DNA of 64,000 nt from Pyrocephalus nanus. Lineage: Eukaryota; Chordata; Aves; Passeriformes; Tyrannidae. Below the pieces are notes generated by a model. The model did no database searches and was not told the origin of the DNA. It saw only the letters and a list, made by a program, of their open reading frames with translations. The position numbers and the translations under genes are program-made. The stretch covers positions 11,472,001 through 11,536,000 of the forward strand of contig CM076264.1 in assembly GCA_038380795.1 (NCBI GenBank). Reading direction: 5' to 3'. This document shows positions 1-10,097 of this stretch, in pieces. The first letter of the stretch is position 1, and every line of letters begins with the position of its first letter.

Positions 1-204
1 AACATTACAGGAAAGCTTGTGATTATTGACAGCGCAATCATTTAGGTTTGCTCATTAAACTTGTCTACAAAAATCTTAAGCCCAACAACGCACTTGGTTT
101 AAGGAAGGTTAATTCATTACAAGAGAAGCCTCAAAACATTCACCATCTTTTACACAATTCTCTCAGGCATTGGGTGTATCACACCTGTGTAGTTAAGTCC
201 ACAG

Positions 205-795
205 ATCGGGTCTGGCAGAGCTGGAGTTAACACTTCCCCCACAGCAGCCCCCATGGTGTTGGTGTTGTTCTGTTCTGTGTGTTGGTACCTGGCAAAGGTG
301 TTGGTAACACCCTCGTGTTTTGGCTACTGCTGAGCAGGGTTCCCACAGCACCATCTCTCTGACATTCCCCCCTCACCAGGAGGCAGGGGGTGGGAAAGAT
401 CCCAAGAGTTGGCATAACCAGGACAGGCGACCCAGACTGACCAATGGGGTATCTTCCATATCACATGATGTCTGCTCAGCAATAAAAGCTAAGATAAAGG
501 AGAAGGAAGGGGAAGCACTCATTAATTACATTTGTCTCTCAGAGCAATTACTATACAAACTGAAGCCCTGCTTCCCAGGAAGCAGCCAGACATTGCCTGC
601 TGATGGAAATAGAGAAAAAAAAAAAATCTTTTGCTTTCCTTTGTTTCTGTATCCAAAACCTTTGCTTTTGTTTTAATTGCCTTTATCTTGACTCACAAGT
701 TTTTTTCCGTCTTATTTTCTTCTCCACATTCTGCTGAAGAGGGAAATGATAAATAACTTGGATGGGAAACTGGTGTTCAGCCAAGCTCAACCTTC
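205..795 (+). mobile_element. Solo LTR of an ERVL-like avian endogenous retrovirus
   Basis: I recognise the order of blocks common in bird genomes: a GGCAGAGCTGGAGTTAAC-like start region, a segment ending in TTTTGGCTACTGCTGAGCAG, the CCAGGACAGGCGACCCAGACTG block, then ATGTCTGCTCAGCAATAAAAGCT (core promoter region near 481). It is followed by a GCCTTTATCTTGACTCACAAG block and a degenerate 3' end near GTTCAGCCAAGCTCAACC. No retroviral internal gene is attached. The element is diverged with small indels, so edges are approximate. Family naming is from memory, not from a database match. Confidence 0.7.
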
Positions 796-2347
796 AATAT
801 AAAGTCCTTGAATTTAGGGTGTCAGGAAACAAACATGTACTACAGTACAAATGTACCATAAAAGTTTGCTACCACAACACTGTTTAGATTAGAGGGGAAA
901 AAAAGTGTTTATAATTTTATGTGTGAAATATGACTGATAATTTAAAATACTTTCAGCACTTACAGCAGCTTTTATTTTCATTCTCAATACAGTCATCCAT
1001 AAACTAAACTCCTTTCCTTCTACATGATAATTTTTAAAAATCAATACATCACAAAAGTCTTAAAAGGCAACTTTTCACACACAAAAGCAGAATGAGTTTA
1101 TTGAGCCAGTGCATGGACAAACTGACCTGACAGATTGGAATGGTTACCTCTGCGGGATCACTAAACCACAAGCTAAGCAAGATTTACACAATAGACACTA
1201 ATGACTCTGCTAGAGAATCCACTACACGCTATTGATCAAAAATACATTTTTAAATAAATTCCTAAATACATATTCAAAAATAAGCAGGAATGTCAAAATG
1301 TTTACTCAATAGAACATAATGGGCCCTCTGGAGCTATTACTGAGATGCAAAAACATAATTGTACTTTTTAGTGTATCTTTTTGTGTGTAGACTGCAAAGT
1401 AATTTACAAATCTGGTTAAGTATCAGCACTACTATTTGGAAATATTAGTTTAAACATTAGGGAAAATGAACCATAGATGGGTTAGATAGCTTCTTTCTTT
1501 GCATTAGTAGCAATCACTCTGAATTCACCCATATATGGCAAACAATGATTTAGGCTGAAATCCAGCCTTGAATGGGCATGAGGATTAAAACAGACTGAGA
1601 AAGGTCAAAGTAATATGTTTATTTCTTTAGTGGAAAGAAAAACACAAAATTGTTCCGAAGGACCCATGAACAGTAAACAACAAGGAAACAACACAACATG
1701 GCATAAAAATATGCACTGTTCACTTGTTTCAGGTTGTTTATTGTTTGATTTTGGTTTTTCAAGTGAACAATTGCTATAAATTCTGACCTGTAATTAAAAC
1801 AAAAACCATTAGACAATACTGCAGTCCTCAAAGAGGTCCAAAATTTCTAATCCAAAGTCCCCTCCTATGCTAATGAAAAAAGGCATATAAGTACCTAACA
1901 CTTATTACACACATTAGCAACTGTTGCTGAGCAATCTTTCTCCCTGTTTCCCACTCAACACGAGTTCTGGAAGAAAGCATCTACCAGGCTGGGTAGAATC
2001 TAAGCAAATAAGTAAATAACCCACTTAGCACATAATTTAAGTGAGGCACATAACACTGTCTAGTTCCAAAACCCTATTTTGGACTGCAGTGCATAAGAAT
2101 TGCTCCACAATTAGCACAACAAACCTGTTTCTGAAAGCCCTGTCCCACACCAGGTTCCCCAGCCCAGACAGCCACAGCCAGTTTCCAGTTCTACCTTCAA
2201 AAGCAACATATACTGATTGTGTTTAAGGGATGCAAATGCACACATCTCCCGCTTCCTGGGAAGTGGACACAGAGCCTACACACTTTGTGTGGTTTGAGGA
2301 CTTCACACGGGAAGCTAATAGCAATGTACAGCTCCCACAGGGGGATT

Positions 2348-3180
2348 GTATCTGTGGCTGATGGACCTTGTCAGGCTGCCACCCAACCCACCTCCTTTAT
2401 CACTCCCCCTTTTAAACAAGATCAGGGGAGAAAATAAAGTTTTAATGCTTGTGGGTCAAGATGAAGGCAGGGAGATCACTTGCCAACAACCATCACATGC
2501 AAAACAGGTTCCACTCAGGAAAAATTAACTTAGTTTACTGCAAATTAAAACAGACTTGAGTAGTAAGAAACAAAGACAAGAACTAAAGCAGCTTCCTCCA
2601 ACCCCCTTTATTCCCAAGGAACAAATTCACTCATTCATTCTCAACTCCCCTACCGCCCCTTCCACGTGTCCCAAGGGGCACAGGGAAGGTTGGGAATGGG
2701 CCTGTAGTCACCCATAGCAATTCCTCTCTTACATCCCTTCCTCCTCATGCTTTTCCCCTGCTCCAGCACGGAGTCCCTCCCATGGGCTGCAGACACCAAA
2801 AACCTGCTGCAGCATCAGTCCTCTCTGTGGGCTACAGTTCCTTCCAGAAGAACCTGCTCCAGCATGGGTGGGCCATGGGCTGCAGATCATTCACAGCATA
2901 TCCATGTACCCCAGCAGAGTCTTCTCCACAGGCTGCAGGGGAATATCTGCTTATCTACCTGGAGCAGATCCTTCTCATTCTTTGATTTTGGGGCTGTTTC
3001 TCATACTTCCCATGCAGGATTTTGCCCTTTCTTAAATACATCTTCCCAGAGGCACCATTTGCTTTGCTGATGGGCACAGCTGTGCCCATTGATGGGTCTG
3101 ATGCCAAGCCCCTGAACTTTTCTAATAGAGGCCACTCCTGCAGGCCCCTCACTACTATTACTCTGCCATCTACAATCAGT
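2348..3180 (-). mobile_element. Solo LTR of a second avian ERV family, reverse orientation
   Basis: On the minus strand the blocks run as follows: a start region with GGCAGAGTAATAGTAG, then TGCCTCTGGGAAGATG followed by TATTTAAGAAAG (TATA-like, about 3030-3041). Next come several degenerate CTGCTCC..GGGCTGCAG repeats (about 2760-2960), AATAAAGGGGGTTGG (about 2600-2613), and finally ATCTTGACCCACAAGC and a GGGGGAGTGATAAAG block. This arrangement is familiar from LTRs spread through avian genomes. No coding internal region adjoins it. The A-rich stretch at 3240-3345 sits just outside its 5' side. Edges are approximate. Confidence 0.7.
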
Positions 3181-3239
3181 ATAATATGGTGGGGAACCAA
3201 TCTGGGGAGGGGGGAGGGGAGAAAACCAGCAAAACAAAG

Positions 3240-3345
3240 CAACCTACCTACCCACACCACAAAAAAAAAAAAAAACAAAAAAAACAAAACAAAAACAACA
3301 ACAAAAAAAAAAACCCAACACACACACACAAAAACACCACAAACC
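3240..3345 (+). repeat. A-rich/CAAA low-complexity tract with a short (CA)n
   Basis: Runs of A up to 15 long are interrupted by C, followed by ACACACACACAC. It lies next to the 5' side of the minus-strand LTR. It creates spurious lysine-rich frames. Confidence 0.9.
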
Positions 3346-5007
3346 TACAAAGGGAAAAAGTTTCACTATCAAATGCTGATTGTGCCTCAGGCCTACAAGT
3401 AGGTCTTCTTAGTCCACTCCAAGTCCAAAATAACCAAGTCCACTGCTAGACCAAAGAAAATAAATGTCCTTAAGGTGCCTAATAGGTCATTCTGCTGCAT
3501 GCATATATGATAAAGCAGAAGAATAAACCACATTTTCTCCCTGAACTGAAAATTTACTTCCATGCTACTTGGGATTTACAGCACAGATAAGTCGGGAAGC
3601 ATCCTTTGCAATTTCATAGAGAAGATTCTTCTTCTACAAGTAGCATAATTTATGTGCATTTGAACTGGAATGAGAGTCTGCCATTAAGCATTTGTAAATG
3701 CAGACATGCACGTGGCTCTCGCAGCAGTTAATGAATAGCAGCAAATCAGTCTTTGCTTCATGACAGTGACTTGTGGAGCTAATTGTTCAGCATTCAGATG
3801 AGTTTCCAAAACATCAAAATTACTTTTCTTCCATGTCAAGCCATAAACCAAGCCAGATTCCAGTAACAAAAATAGGAGCATGGTTTCCCTTGGAGCTGTT
3901 TGGGGCACATTTTTCACACACTTCATTAGTAGCCTACAAAAACGCTTGCTAAGTCAAGTAAAGAGCAGAAAACTGGCAATTATTCTCATTAAGGTGCTAA
4001 TAACTTTTATCATAGGACTATTTTTTGTTATTATACTGGCAACCTATCCCCCAAAATTTAAACATTGATTTCCTATGTCAAGAATCTGCTTCAGATGGGA
4101 AACCTGTTCATTTCCAGACTGAGGAAAGGGAAGAAAAAAAAAAAAAAGGAAAAAAAAGTACAGGGTACACTCCCTTCTGTCCTGACAGCACACAAATTGC
4201 TGTGGTTTTACTTAGTGTGCCTATAAATTGCATCTTTTGAAACATGGATATGAGATTCAAGAGAGATCCGTCTTTGTCAAAGAAGCCATCCTTTACATTA
4301 CCCAACAGATGAAGCCTCTGAAAATGACCATTTTACAAATTCCTAGGATATAAGCTGACTAGGAAGTGCTACATCATTTAGTTTGATTCATTGTAAGCCA
4401 TTGCCCTTTAATCACTCAGTGGTCTCTGTACCGAGCCTAGTAGGTTGTGACATTTTAAAACTAAGCACCCACTATATCTCACCACACTGGGGCTTCACTG
4501 GCCAATCGTTCTGTGATCATGCATTTGTCTGACTTCCATTTCCAAGTCTCTCTGTTACTGTGATCTCCCTAATTAAAGAAAGTTCCTGATAAAATCACCT
4601 TTTGAAAATGCTGACATTAATCATGTCACCAGTCTTCTTTCATAAGCTGAAATTTGTCAAATCTCTCAGCCTCCTTCCAAAACTTCTGCAAATTCTGAAA
4701 ACCTCTTTAAACAAGGAAACCAGAATAAGACGCAGTTTTCTAGCACTGACCTAGATGTAGAGTGAAAATAACCCACCTATTTAACCAGTTCAGCCAAACT
4801 ATAGCATTTCAAGGGGAATTCCTATTTATTTACTGCAAGCCTAAATCATTTCTGTAACAAGTCATTAATTTGTGTCTCACTTTCCATGCTTCTTAAAATA
4901 CAGCTTTGTGTTTGAATAGCCTGAGGGGCCCTAGAGGGTTAGTTGATTTGCTGGTCCAACTGATACAGTCTCATTCCATCCACCTGCACTTCACCCTCAC
5001 ATTAAAA

Positions 5008-5112
5008 AAGAAATATAAAATTAAACAAACAAACAAACAAAAAACAAACACACCCCAAACCCCCAAAAACCAAACAAACAGAAAAATAATCAAACAAAAA
5101 AAAAAACAACAC
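5008..5112 (+). repeat. A-rich (CAAA)n tract
   Basis: AAACAAACAAACAAACAAAAAAC is followed by CCCCAAAC-type variants and a run of A. It gives a false lysine-rich frame on the plus strand and a phenylalanine-rich frame on the minus strand. Confidence 0.9.
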
Positions 5113-6495
5113 CCAAAACTACTATATAGCACATGAAACCAAGTACCAATGCTCACTAAACCTTCTAGTATAGTATAGGAACATTTAATTCTCCAAGTTT
5201 GCAGAGCCAAACTGAAAGCTACACTTGATCTCCTCCTCCTCCTCTCTTCACAGTTGCAAAGTTGATCAAAACATTTCCTTAAACTATTTTACAAAATGCC
5301 AAGGAAATGCCCATGAAAATAGGACACTTGGAGGAACATAGAGTAGAAGACAGTATTTAGAAATTTAAAGCCCTTTACTAAAAATAGTTTCTGCAAGTCA
5401 TACAGAAGAACGATAACGTACAGGCTGTGACAAAGGGGTGGCCGTGAACTTGCTGTCACCTACATAAACTTGTCAGACCATTTACCACCCAGGAGAATGC
5501 AGCTGTATGAAACTCCAGTCAGAGAAACCTTTACGCCACACCATCTCATTTTGTTTGCACACATACAGAAGTCTCTCACATGCTCCTGAACGGTGCTTTG
5601 AAAGCAAATACTGCTTTAGAAGTATACCATATGTACACATTCATCACTATATTAAAATAAGCCACTATATCACACTGAAAAATCTTTCAAATAAAATATA
5701 CTATCTACCAAGCAGTACAATTGTTTCCATCCAACTGCTGGTCCACACAGTATAAAAATATTCTGGAAGACAGTTATAAAATACTTGCTTTTACAACAGG
5801 TAAGCGCCTCAAGCTGCATCCTATTCCCTAATTCTTTACAATCCAATGCTATTTTCAGGCAACTAAAGAAGCAAGTCCATAATATCAGATAGAAAGAGTA
5901 AGAAAAAGAGCAATTCCACACTCAGTGCTTGTTCGTTCCAGAGGATGAGTGGCCTCAACTCCTAATAAAGCCAACAACAAATGAGGGCACTCAGCAGCTC
6001 CAGCATGTCAGGGTCAGACCCTATTTTAACAGGCCCTTCATGTCAGGAATAGAAATGCTTTTTACAGCATAGGAAGAGAAAATAATACCATTCTTTATCA
6101 CAAACTGAGTTACAAAACCACACTAAAAAATTATAGTAGGGGTCTGAAATTGCATCTCGAACATTGTCACAATATCTCATTTTGCTATGAGATTTTGCTT
6201 TCATTATTCCAGGGGATTTGGTGCAGTAATTCTGGATTTAGACCCATGTATGTTATGAACAGACCCTTGCCATAGACTATTTATGATTCAGCAAAAGGAT
6301 GTTGATATCATGAAGAATACCCAGTGTTACAGACAGCAAACAATGGATTTTTTCATCTCCACTCTTCCAATAATAGTGATTTATTTTTTTTGTCCCTAAA
6401 AGCACAGTGCCAATGTAGCTATCATGAAAAAGGATTACTCAAGTTCTCACATTTCAGACTAGCACATCAAGAAAAGCAGAAGGAAAATGAATTAC

Positions 6496-6554
6496 CTTAT
6501 TTTTCATTAGAAAAAGCAGATTTCCTTTCAGTCGGCACCATCTCTCCCTCGGTT
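6496..6554 (-). CDS. Internal coding exon, start of a PH domain (candidate INPP4A/INPP4B-type phosphatase)
   Basis: This is a 59-nt exon on the minus strand. Its acceptor is a pyrimidine-rich tract ending CTTTGCATACAG just above 6554, and its donor is AAG|GTAATT at 6496/6495. It starts with the last two bases of a codon (AA) and then reads 19 open codons, PRERWCRLKGNLLFLMKNK, ending in phase 0. The RWCRLKGNLLF segment is the strand 1-2 pattern of pleckstrin homology domains, which bind phosphoinositides at membranes. The first two bases complete the G left over by the upstream exon (9299-9518) to give Glu37, so the two exons join in frame. The only other reading that runs far ends at a TAA just before the donor and has no recognisable motif. 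The family assignment rests on recollection that INPP4-type 4-phosphatases carry an N-terminal PH domain with an ERWCRL.GNLLF-like motif. The remaining PH strands, C2 and catalytic parts are not in the window. The exon is likely real; the family is plausible; the paralogue is undecided. Confidence 0.75.
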
Positions 6555-9298
6555 CTGTATGCAAAGAAGTAAGAGATTAATAAAAACAACCTTTTGTCTT
6601 CACACATTAAATGCTTCTCAAAGAAGATGTATTAGTTATAAAGGGCAGGAAAAGAAATCATTAACAACCCAAAAAAAGCCAGCTTCACTCAGCGGCTGCA
6701 TATGTACAGCATGCTGTTAAATGCCAAATAACTTCCCAGAAGGTTCCTTCTACTCTGCAGCCGAGAGTATTGGTGACTGCAGCACACACTCATCGGTGTT
6801 TTCTCAGCTTTTCTCCCTTCTCCTCACACAGGAGCAGAAACAGGCACTTTAGCATGGAACAGCTTTTGCTTCCATCATTTCAGGAGATCAAACATAATCC
6901 ACATTAAGACACAAAAGCGCTGGCTATTCCACTTAGGTTAGAACATGCTAACCTGAATTCACAATTTTCAGAAAGTAAAAAAAGGGAGTAAAATGAGACC
7001 TAAATACTTATAGTCACTTCGCTGTTACTGTTCTACTACACTTTACAAATAGTGCTTAACCAATGGGAATAACAATGCATTTTTGTTTACATACACATGC
7101 AGGCATGTAATCAAGTTTTTGAGAACAGGGAATGTTTCAGAACTTTAGGGTCAGCGAGTGGGTCAAAAAGCTTGAAAAAGTTATTCTTCCATAGCCAGAT
7201 AATTTTTAACGCGGCAGGTTTTTTCAATATGTTTATCTGTAGGTACATATAGATACCTAAACCTATTACAAACACACACAGATAGAGATCTTGTGGACAA
7301 ATGTGGTGTCTTCAGAGATCATTTCCTAAAAGAGGAAGAAGCCTTTTTTACACAAGATGTGTTCTATATTTTGAGAGGGCATATCTCCAGACAGCAGCCA
7401 ACCTGGAATTGATAGGGAGCTGGAAGAACAGCTGTACCCTAAGGCCATGTTATTCTACAGTTGCCTCTGCAGAAGTCTTGTACTTCCCTTAAAGCTGGCC
7501 ACCACTAAAAACATTTTATTGAGCAGGAGGACATCTTGTTACAGTCAATAAATAAAAAAATTTCTCTTTTCCTCTTGATAATTTCAATGAAGATTTTTCA
7601 GTAAGCAACATTTGAAAATCAGAATATCTTCTTCCCCACAAGAAAGTGGGAGGTTTACAGTCACAGGTACTGGGACTCACGGAAATAACTGTTCAGTGAT
7701 AACCTGGGTTGGTTTGTTTGGTTTTTTTTTAGAAAAGGAATTGAAGTTCCTGGATCTCTTCAGACCTAGTAAAGTGCAAGGACAATACAGAATACAGAAA
7801 AGAGAATAATATAAATTGATGCCCATGCACCAACTAAAAATCTGAACACAGTTATCAGATCCGAGTACATTGCTTTACTGTGCAAGTACAGGAGTCTGCT
7901 AAGACTAAATTGCATCCCCCAGAGCCACGTGGGCATCAGGAGGAAGGAAAGCTATCACATTCACACTGCAGCTTTTTCTGATAAAAAGATATTTTTCTAT
8001 ATGACTGGGAAAGTCACTACCTTATAAGTGCAAAAAAATAAGCAAGTCCAAAGATTAGTCAGATTAACAATGACAAGTCTATCAGTGGATAGGATATGCA
8101 GTAGCCAGCATGCCTTGACAGACATGACCCTTCTTCCCAAGGGATCATAATATGATTGCTAGGAGCCAGAAGGATTTACTGGGCAATAGGAACATCTTCC
8201 ACATGCATAACTTCTTAAACACTTTGCTACAACCTGCTCCCACTGACTATGGCACAGTTAACCTATGATACTGAGCTACAGAAGAGTTTGGTCTCTCTCC
8301 AGTTAGTGTCAGGTTTTTAGCACTATTAAAAATACTAGCACTCAACATAAAAAAAATTCAAAACATCCTCATAAACATTAGATATTCACTGGGCAGGGCT
8401 TAACATGCTGCCCACGATGAATACACAGGGTGGAAATCCTGTTGAGAAACCCCAAAGCAGCCAGATGAGGATGCTCCCAAAAGCCCTTGTCCAGGAACTT
8501 TGCTCCACCATCCGCAGGAAACTCTGACTATTTATCATTAGGAAATGTATGTTGTGGTTTTACCAGGGCATGTATAAAATTTTCTGAAAATGTGGCACAG
8601 AATTTGCTCCATCTCCTACCATAATTGAGTCTGTGGTAGGTTTGGGTTTGTTTGGATTTTTTTCTAATAAAATAAAAGTAAATACAATCACAGTGAAGAT
8701 CAACTGGGACAAGTGAAAATAAAACATTTGCTGTTGCTGAAATTATTGTGTTAGGACCGATTTTACAGCCAAGCATAAGCTATTTTCTAACAGCTACTGA
8801 GGGAATAGACACTTGTTCAAGCTTACTGGAAATTGAAAGACATTTAAAATACGATCATAAAAGCCTGAAGAAACCTGCAAAGGAGGTGGGAAGTGAGCCA
8901 TGGAAAATCTATAATGATAAAAGAAAGAACACAGCTTTCGGAGATGGAAGGGGCAAGTTCTGAGGAACTGGATAGCTAATCTTTAAAACATGGCAACTAA
9001 TGGTTGGTGACTAGCAATCACTAGCAGAAAAAAAAAACAATCTTTGTTTACAGGACAAGAATAATAATGCTAAAGACTGTGTGCTGTTTCCCTGGCGCAT
9101 GACAAAGAGAACTTGAAAACTTGAGCAAATTAAAGAACTAGATTTAAGCTTCATTATTTAGAAAGCTATTCAGCACCACTCAAGCATCAGTAATGAAGAA
9201 AACTAAAAACAGGTATATGTGATTAGTGTAACTAAGCCAACAACTGCAGAAAACATGCGCATCAACCATGAGTAGTTTTCTGCACAAGTCATTATTAC
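6555..9298 (-). other. Intron between the two PH-domain exons
   Basis: It is bounded by GT at 9298 and AG at 6555 on the minus strand and is phase 1. The acceptor side has TTTTTATTAATCTCTTACTT upstream of CATACAG, giving plausible branch-point and pyrimidine elements. Nothing else was recognised inside except short A-rich runs. Confidence 0.7.
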
Positions 9299-9407
9299 CT
9301 ATTAATTTTTCATCGACCAGTCTGCAAATCTTCAGTTTTCCTTCCTTGTCAAAACAACCTGATGGTTGCCTGGCCAGCAAAGCCAGATCTTTAGCATTGA
9401 ACCTCAT
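9299..9407 (-). CDS. Start-codon exon, coding part: N-terminus of the PH-domain protein
   Basis: The coding part of this minus-strand exon opens with ATG at 9407-9405 and encodes 36 residues plus one base. It begins MRFNAKDLALLARQPSGCF and continues with DKEGKLK and a short charged stretch to Ile36. It ends at the donor ATTAATAG|GTAATAATG (9299/9298), leaving one G that pairs with AA of the next exon to make Glu37. The pattern, a short N-terminal helix-like segment then DKEG.L, then in the next exon ERWCRLKGNLLF, is how several PH domains begin near a protein N-terminus. The chosen ATG is the first in frame after a TAG 30 codons upstream within the same exon. Phase agreement, good splice sites on both sides and the PH-like join are mutually independent support. 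Function is inferred only: membrane phosphoinositide recognition, possibly in a phosphatidylinositol-3,4-bisphosphate 4-phosphatase (INPP4A or INPP4B). Confidence 0.75.
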
Positions 9408-9518
9408 GGGGGTGGCAGGGAAGAGGATGAAGATGAGTAAAAGGTGGAGGAGGACAATGAGGATGCTAGGTAATCTGTTGAAGCTGAGCCAAATCTAGGC
9501 AGCAGATATGAAGGTCAA
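9408..9518 (-). other. 5' untranslated part of the start-codon exon, with splice acceptor
   Basis: The acceptor is strong: a long T-rich tract (TTTTTAATGTTTCAG on the minus strand) directly precedes the exon at 9518. The 111-nt leader is exactly 37 triplets before the ATG. Read in that frame it meets TAG at 9497-9495, so the ATG at 9407 is the first possible start in this frame. The leader is CT-rich (CTCCTCCACC, TTCATCCTCTTCCC), and the start context is CACCCCCATGA. Confidence 0.65.
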
Positions 9519-10063
9519 CTGAAACATTAAAAACAAAACAAAAAACAAGAGATGCTGCTGTTTATTGTGAGTTCCACTCTCTTTTACACTCCAAACACTG
9601 TACTTTCTATCCATAGTATGTGAGCAGAATAAGTAATAGGAGAAAAACAAGCAAAGTCACAGGTGACACCCTACACTTTTTTCAAGAAAGAAAAAACGTT
9701 GTTCCTTTTCAGCGGCTCTAGAACCTCGTGCAGAAGCTGTAATTCTACCCAGTATTACCAGTTTATCAATACCACTAAAAATATATTTTGGCTATAGGCA
9801 TATAAGTAACTAGAAAGCTCAGGTATGCATTCATGGGGCAGGGTGAAGAGGGTAGGTTGTCTAGGATTTCCACCTCCCTCACAGGAACAATAACCCTAAC
9901 GAAATACAATGTGTTAACTCCAAAAGTTCATAATATGCTCAATTATTCATGTTTTGCTATTCTGACACTGATTGCTTCTCTTTTGTTCATGGTATATTTT
10001 TAGAGTTTTTAAGTCTTTTGGAACATTTTCTTCTGTTTTCAGGAAATCAGCTATGTCACCACT

Positions 10064-10097
10064 CCCCCCCCCCCCCCCCCACACACACACAAAAAAA
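10064..10097 (+). repeat. Poly-C run followed by (AC)n and A run
   Basis: There are seventeen C in a row (10064-10080), then about five AC units and seven A. The complementary strand has a long G run able to form G-quadruplexes. It is intronic to the minus-strand gene, so the pre-mRNA carries the G run. Confidence 0.95.

Larger units (their letters stand above)
1..6495 (-). other. Intron downstream of the PH exon, open at the window edge
   Basis: The donor GTAATT starts at 6495. I looked on the minus strand for the next PH segment (usually containing a SEP.GVI.LE-like stretch, starting in phase 0) and found none, so the next exon probably lies beyond position 1. The interval carries two endogenous retroviral LTRs and A-rich low-complexity DNA. 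An isolated AATAAA with GT-rich sequence at about 1085-1103 (minus) is described separately. Confidence 0.55.

Noticed and set aside
3022..3402. 126-codon plus-strand frame
   Set aside because: Half lies in the antisense of an LTR and half is lysine/asparagine from an A-rich tract.
3684..3926. 80-codon minus-strand frame with rather even composition
   Set aside because: No splice sites fitting the gene, no domain, and not the expected PH continuation.
4108..4320. Acceptor-like TGGTCATTTTCAG followed by an open minus-strand frame, as a possible next exon
   Set aside because: The phase could fit, but the peptide does not look like the continuation of a PH domain and runs into a poly-A derived Phe tract.
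6496..6554. Alternative reading of the small exon ending TEGEMVPTERKSAFSNEK then a stop
   Set aside because: It does not match the phase of the upstream exon and has no recognisable motif, whereas the chosen frame matches the PH pattern and the phase.
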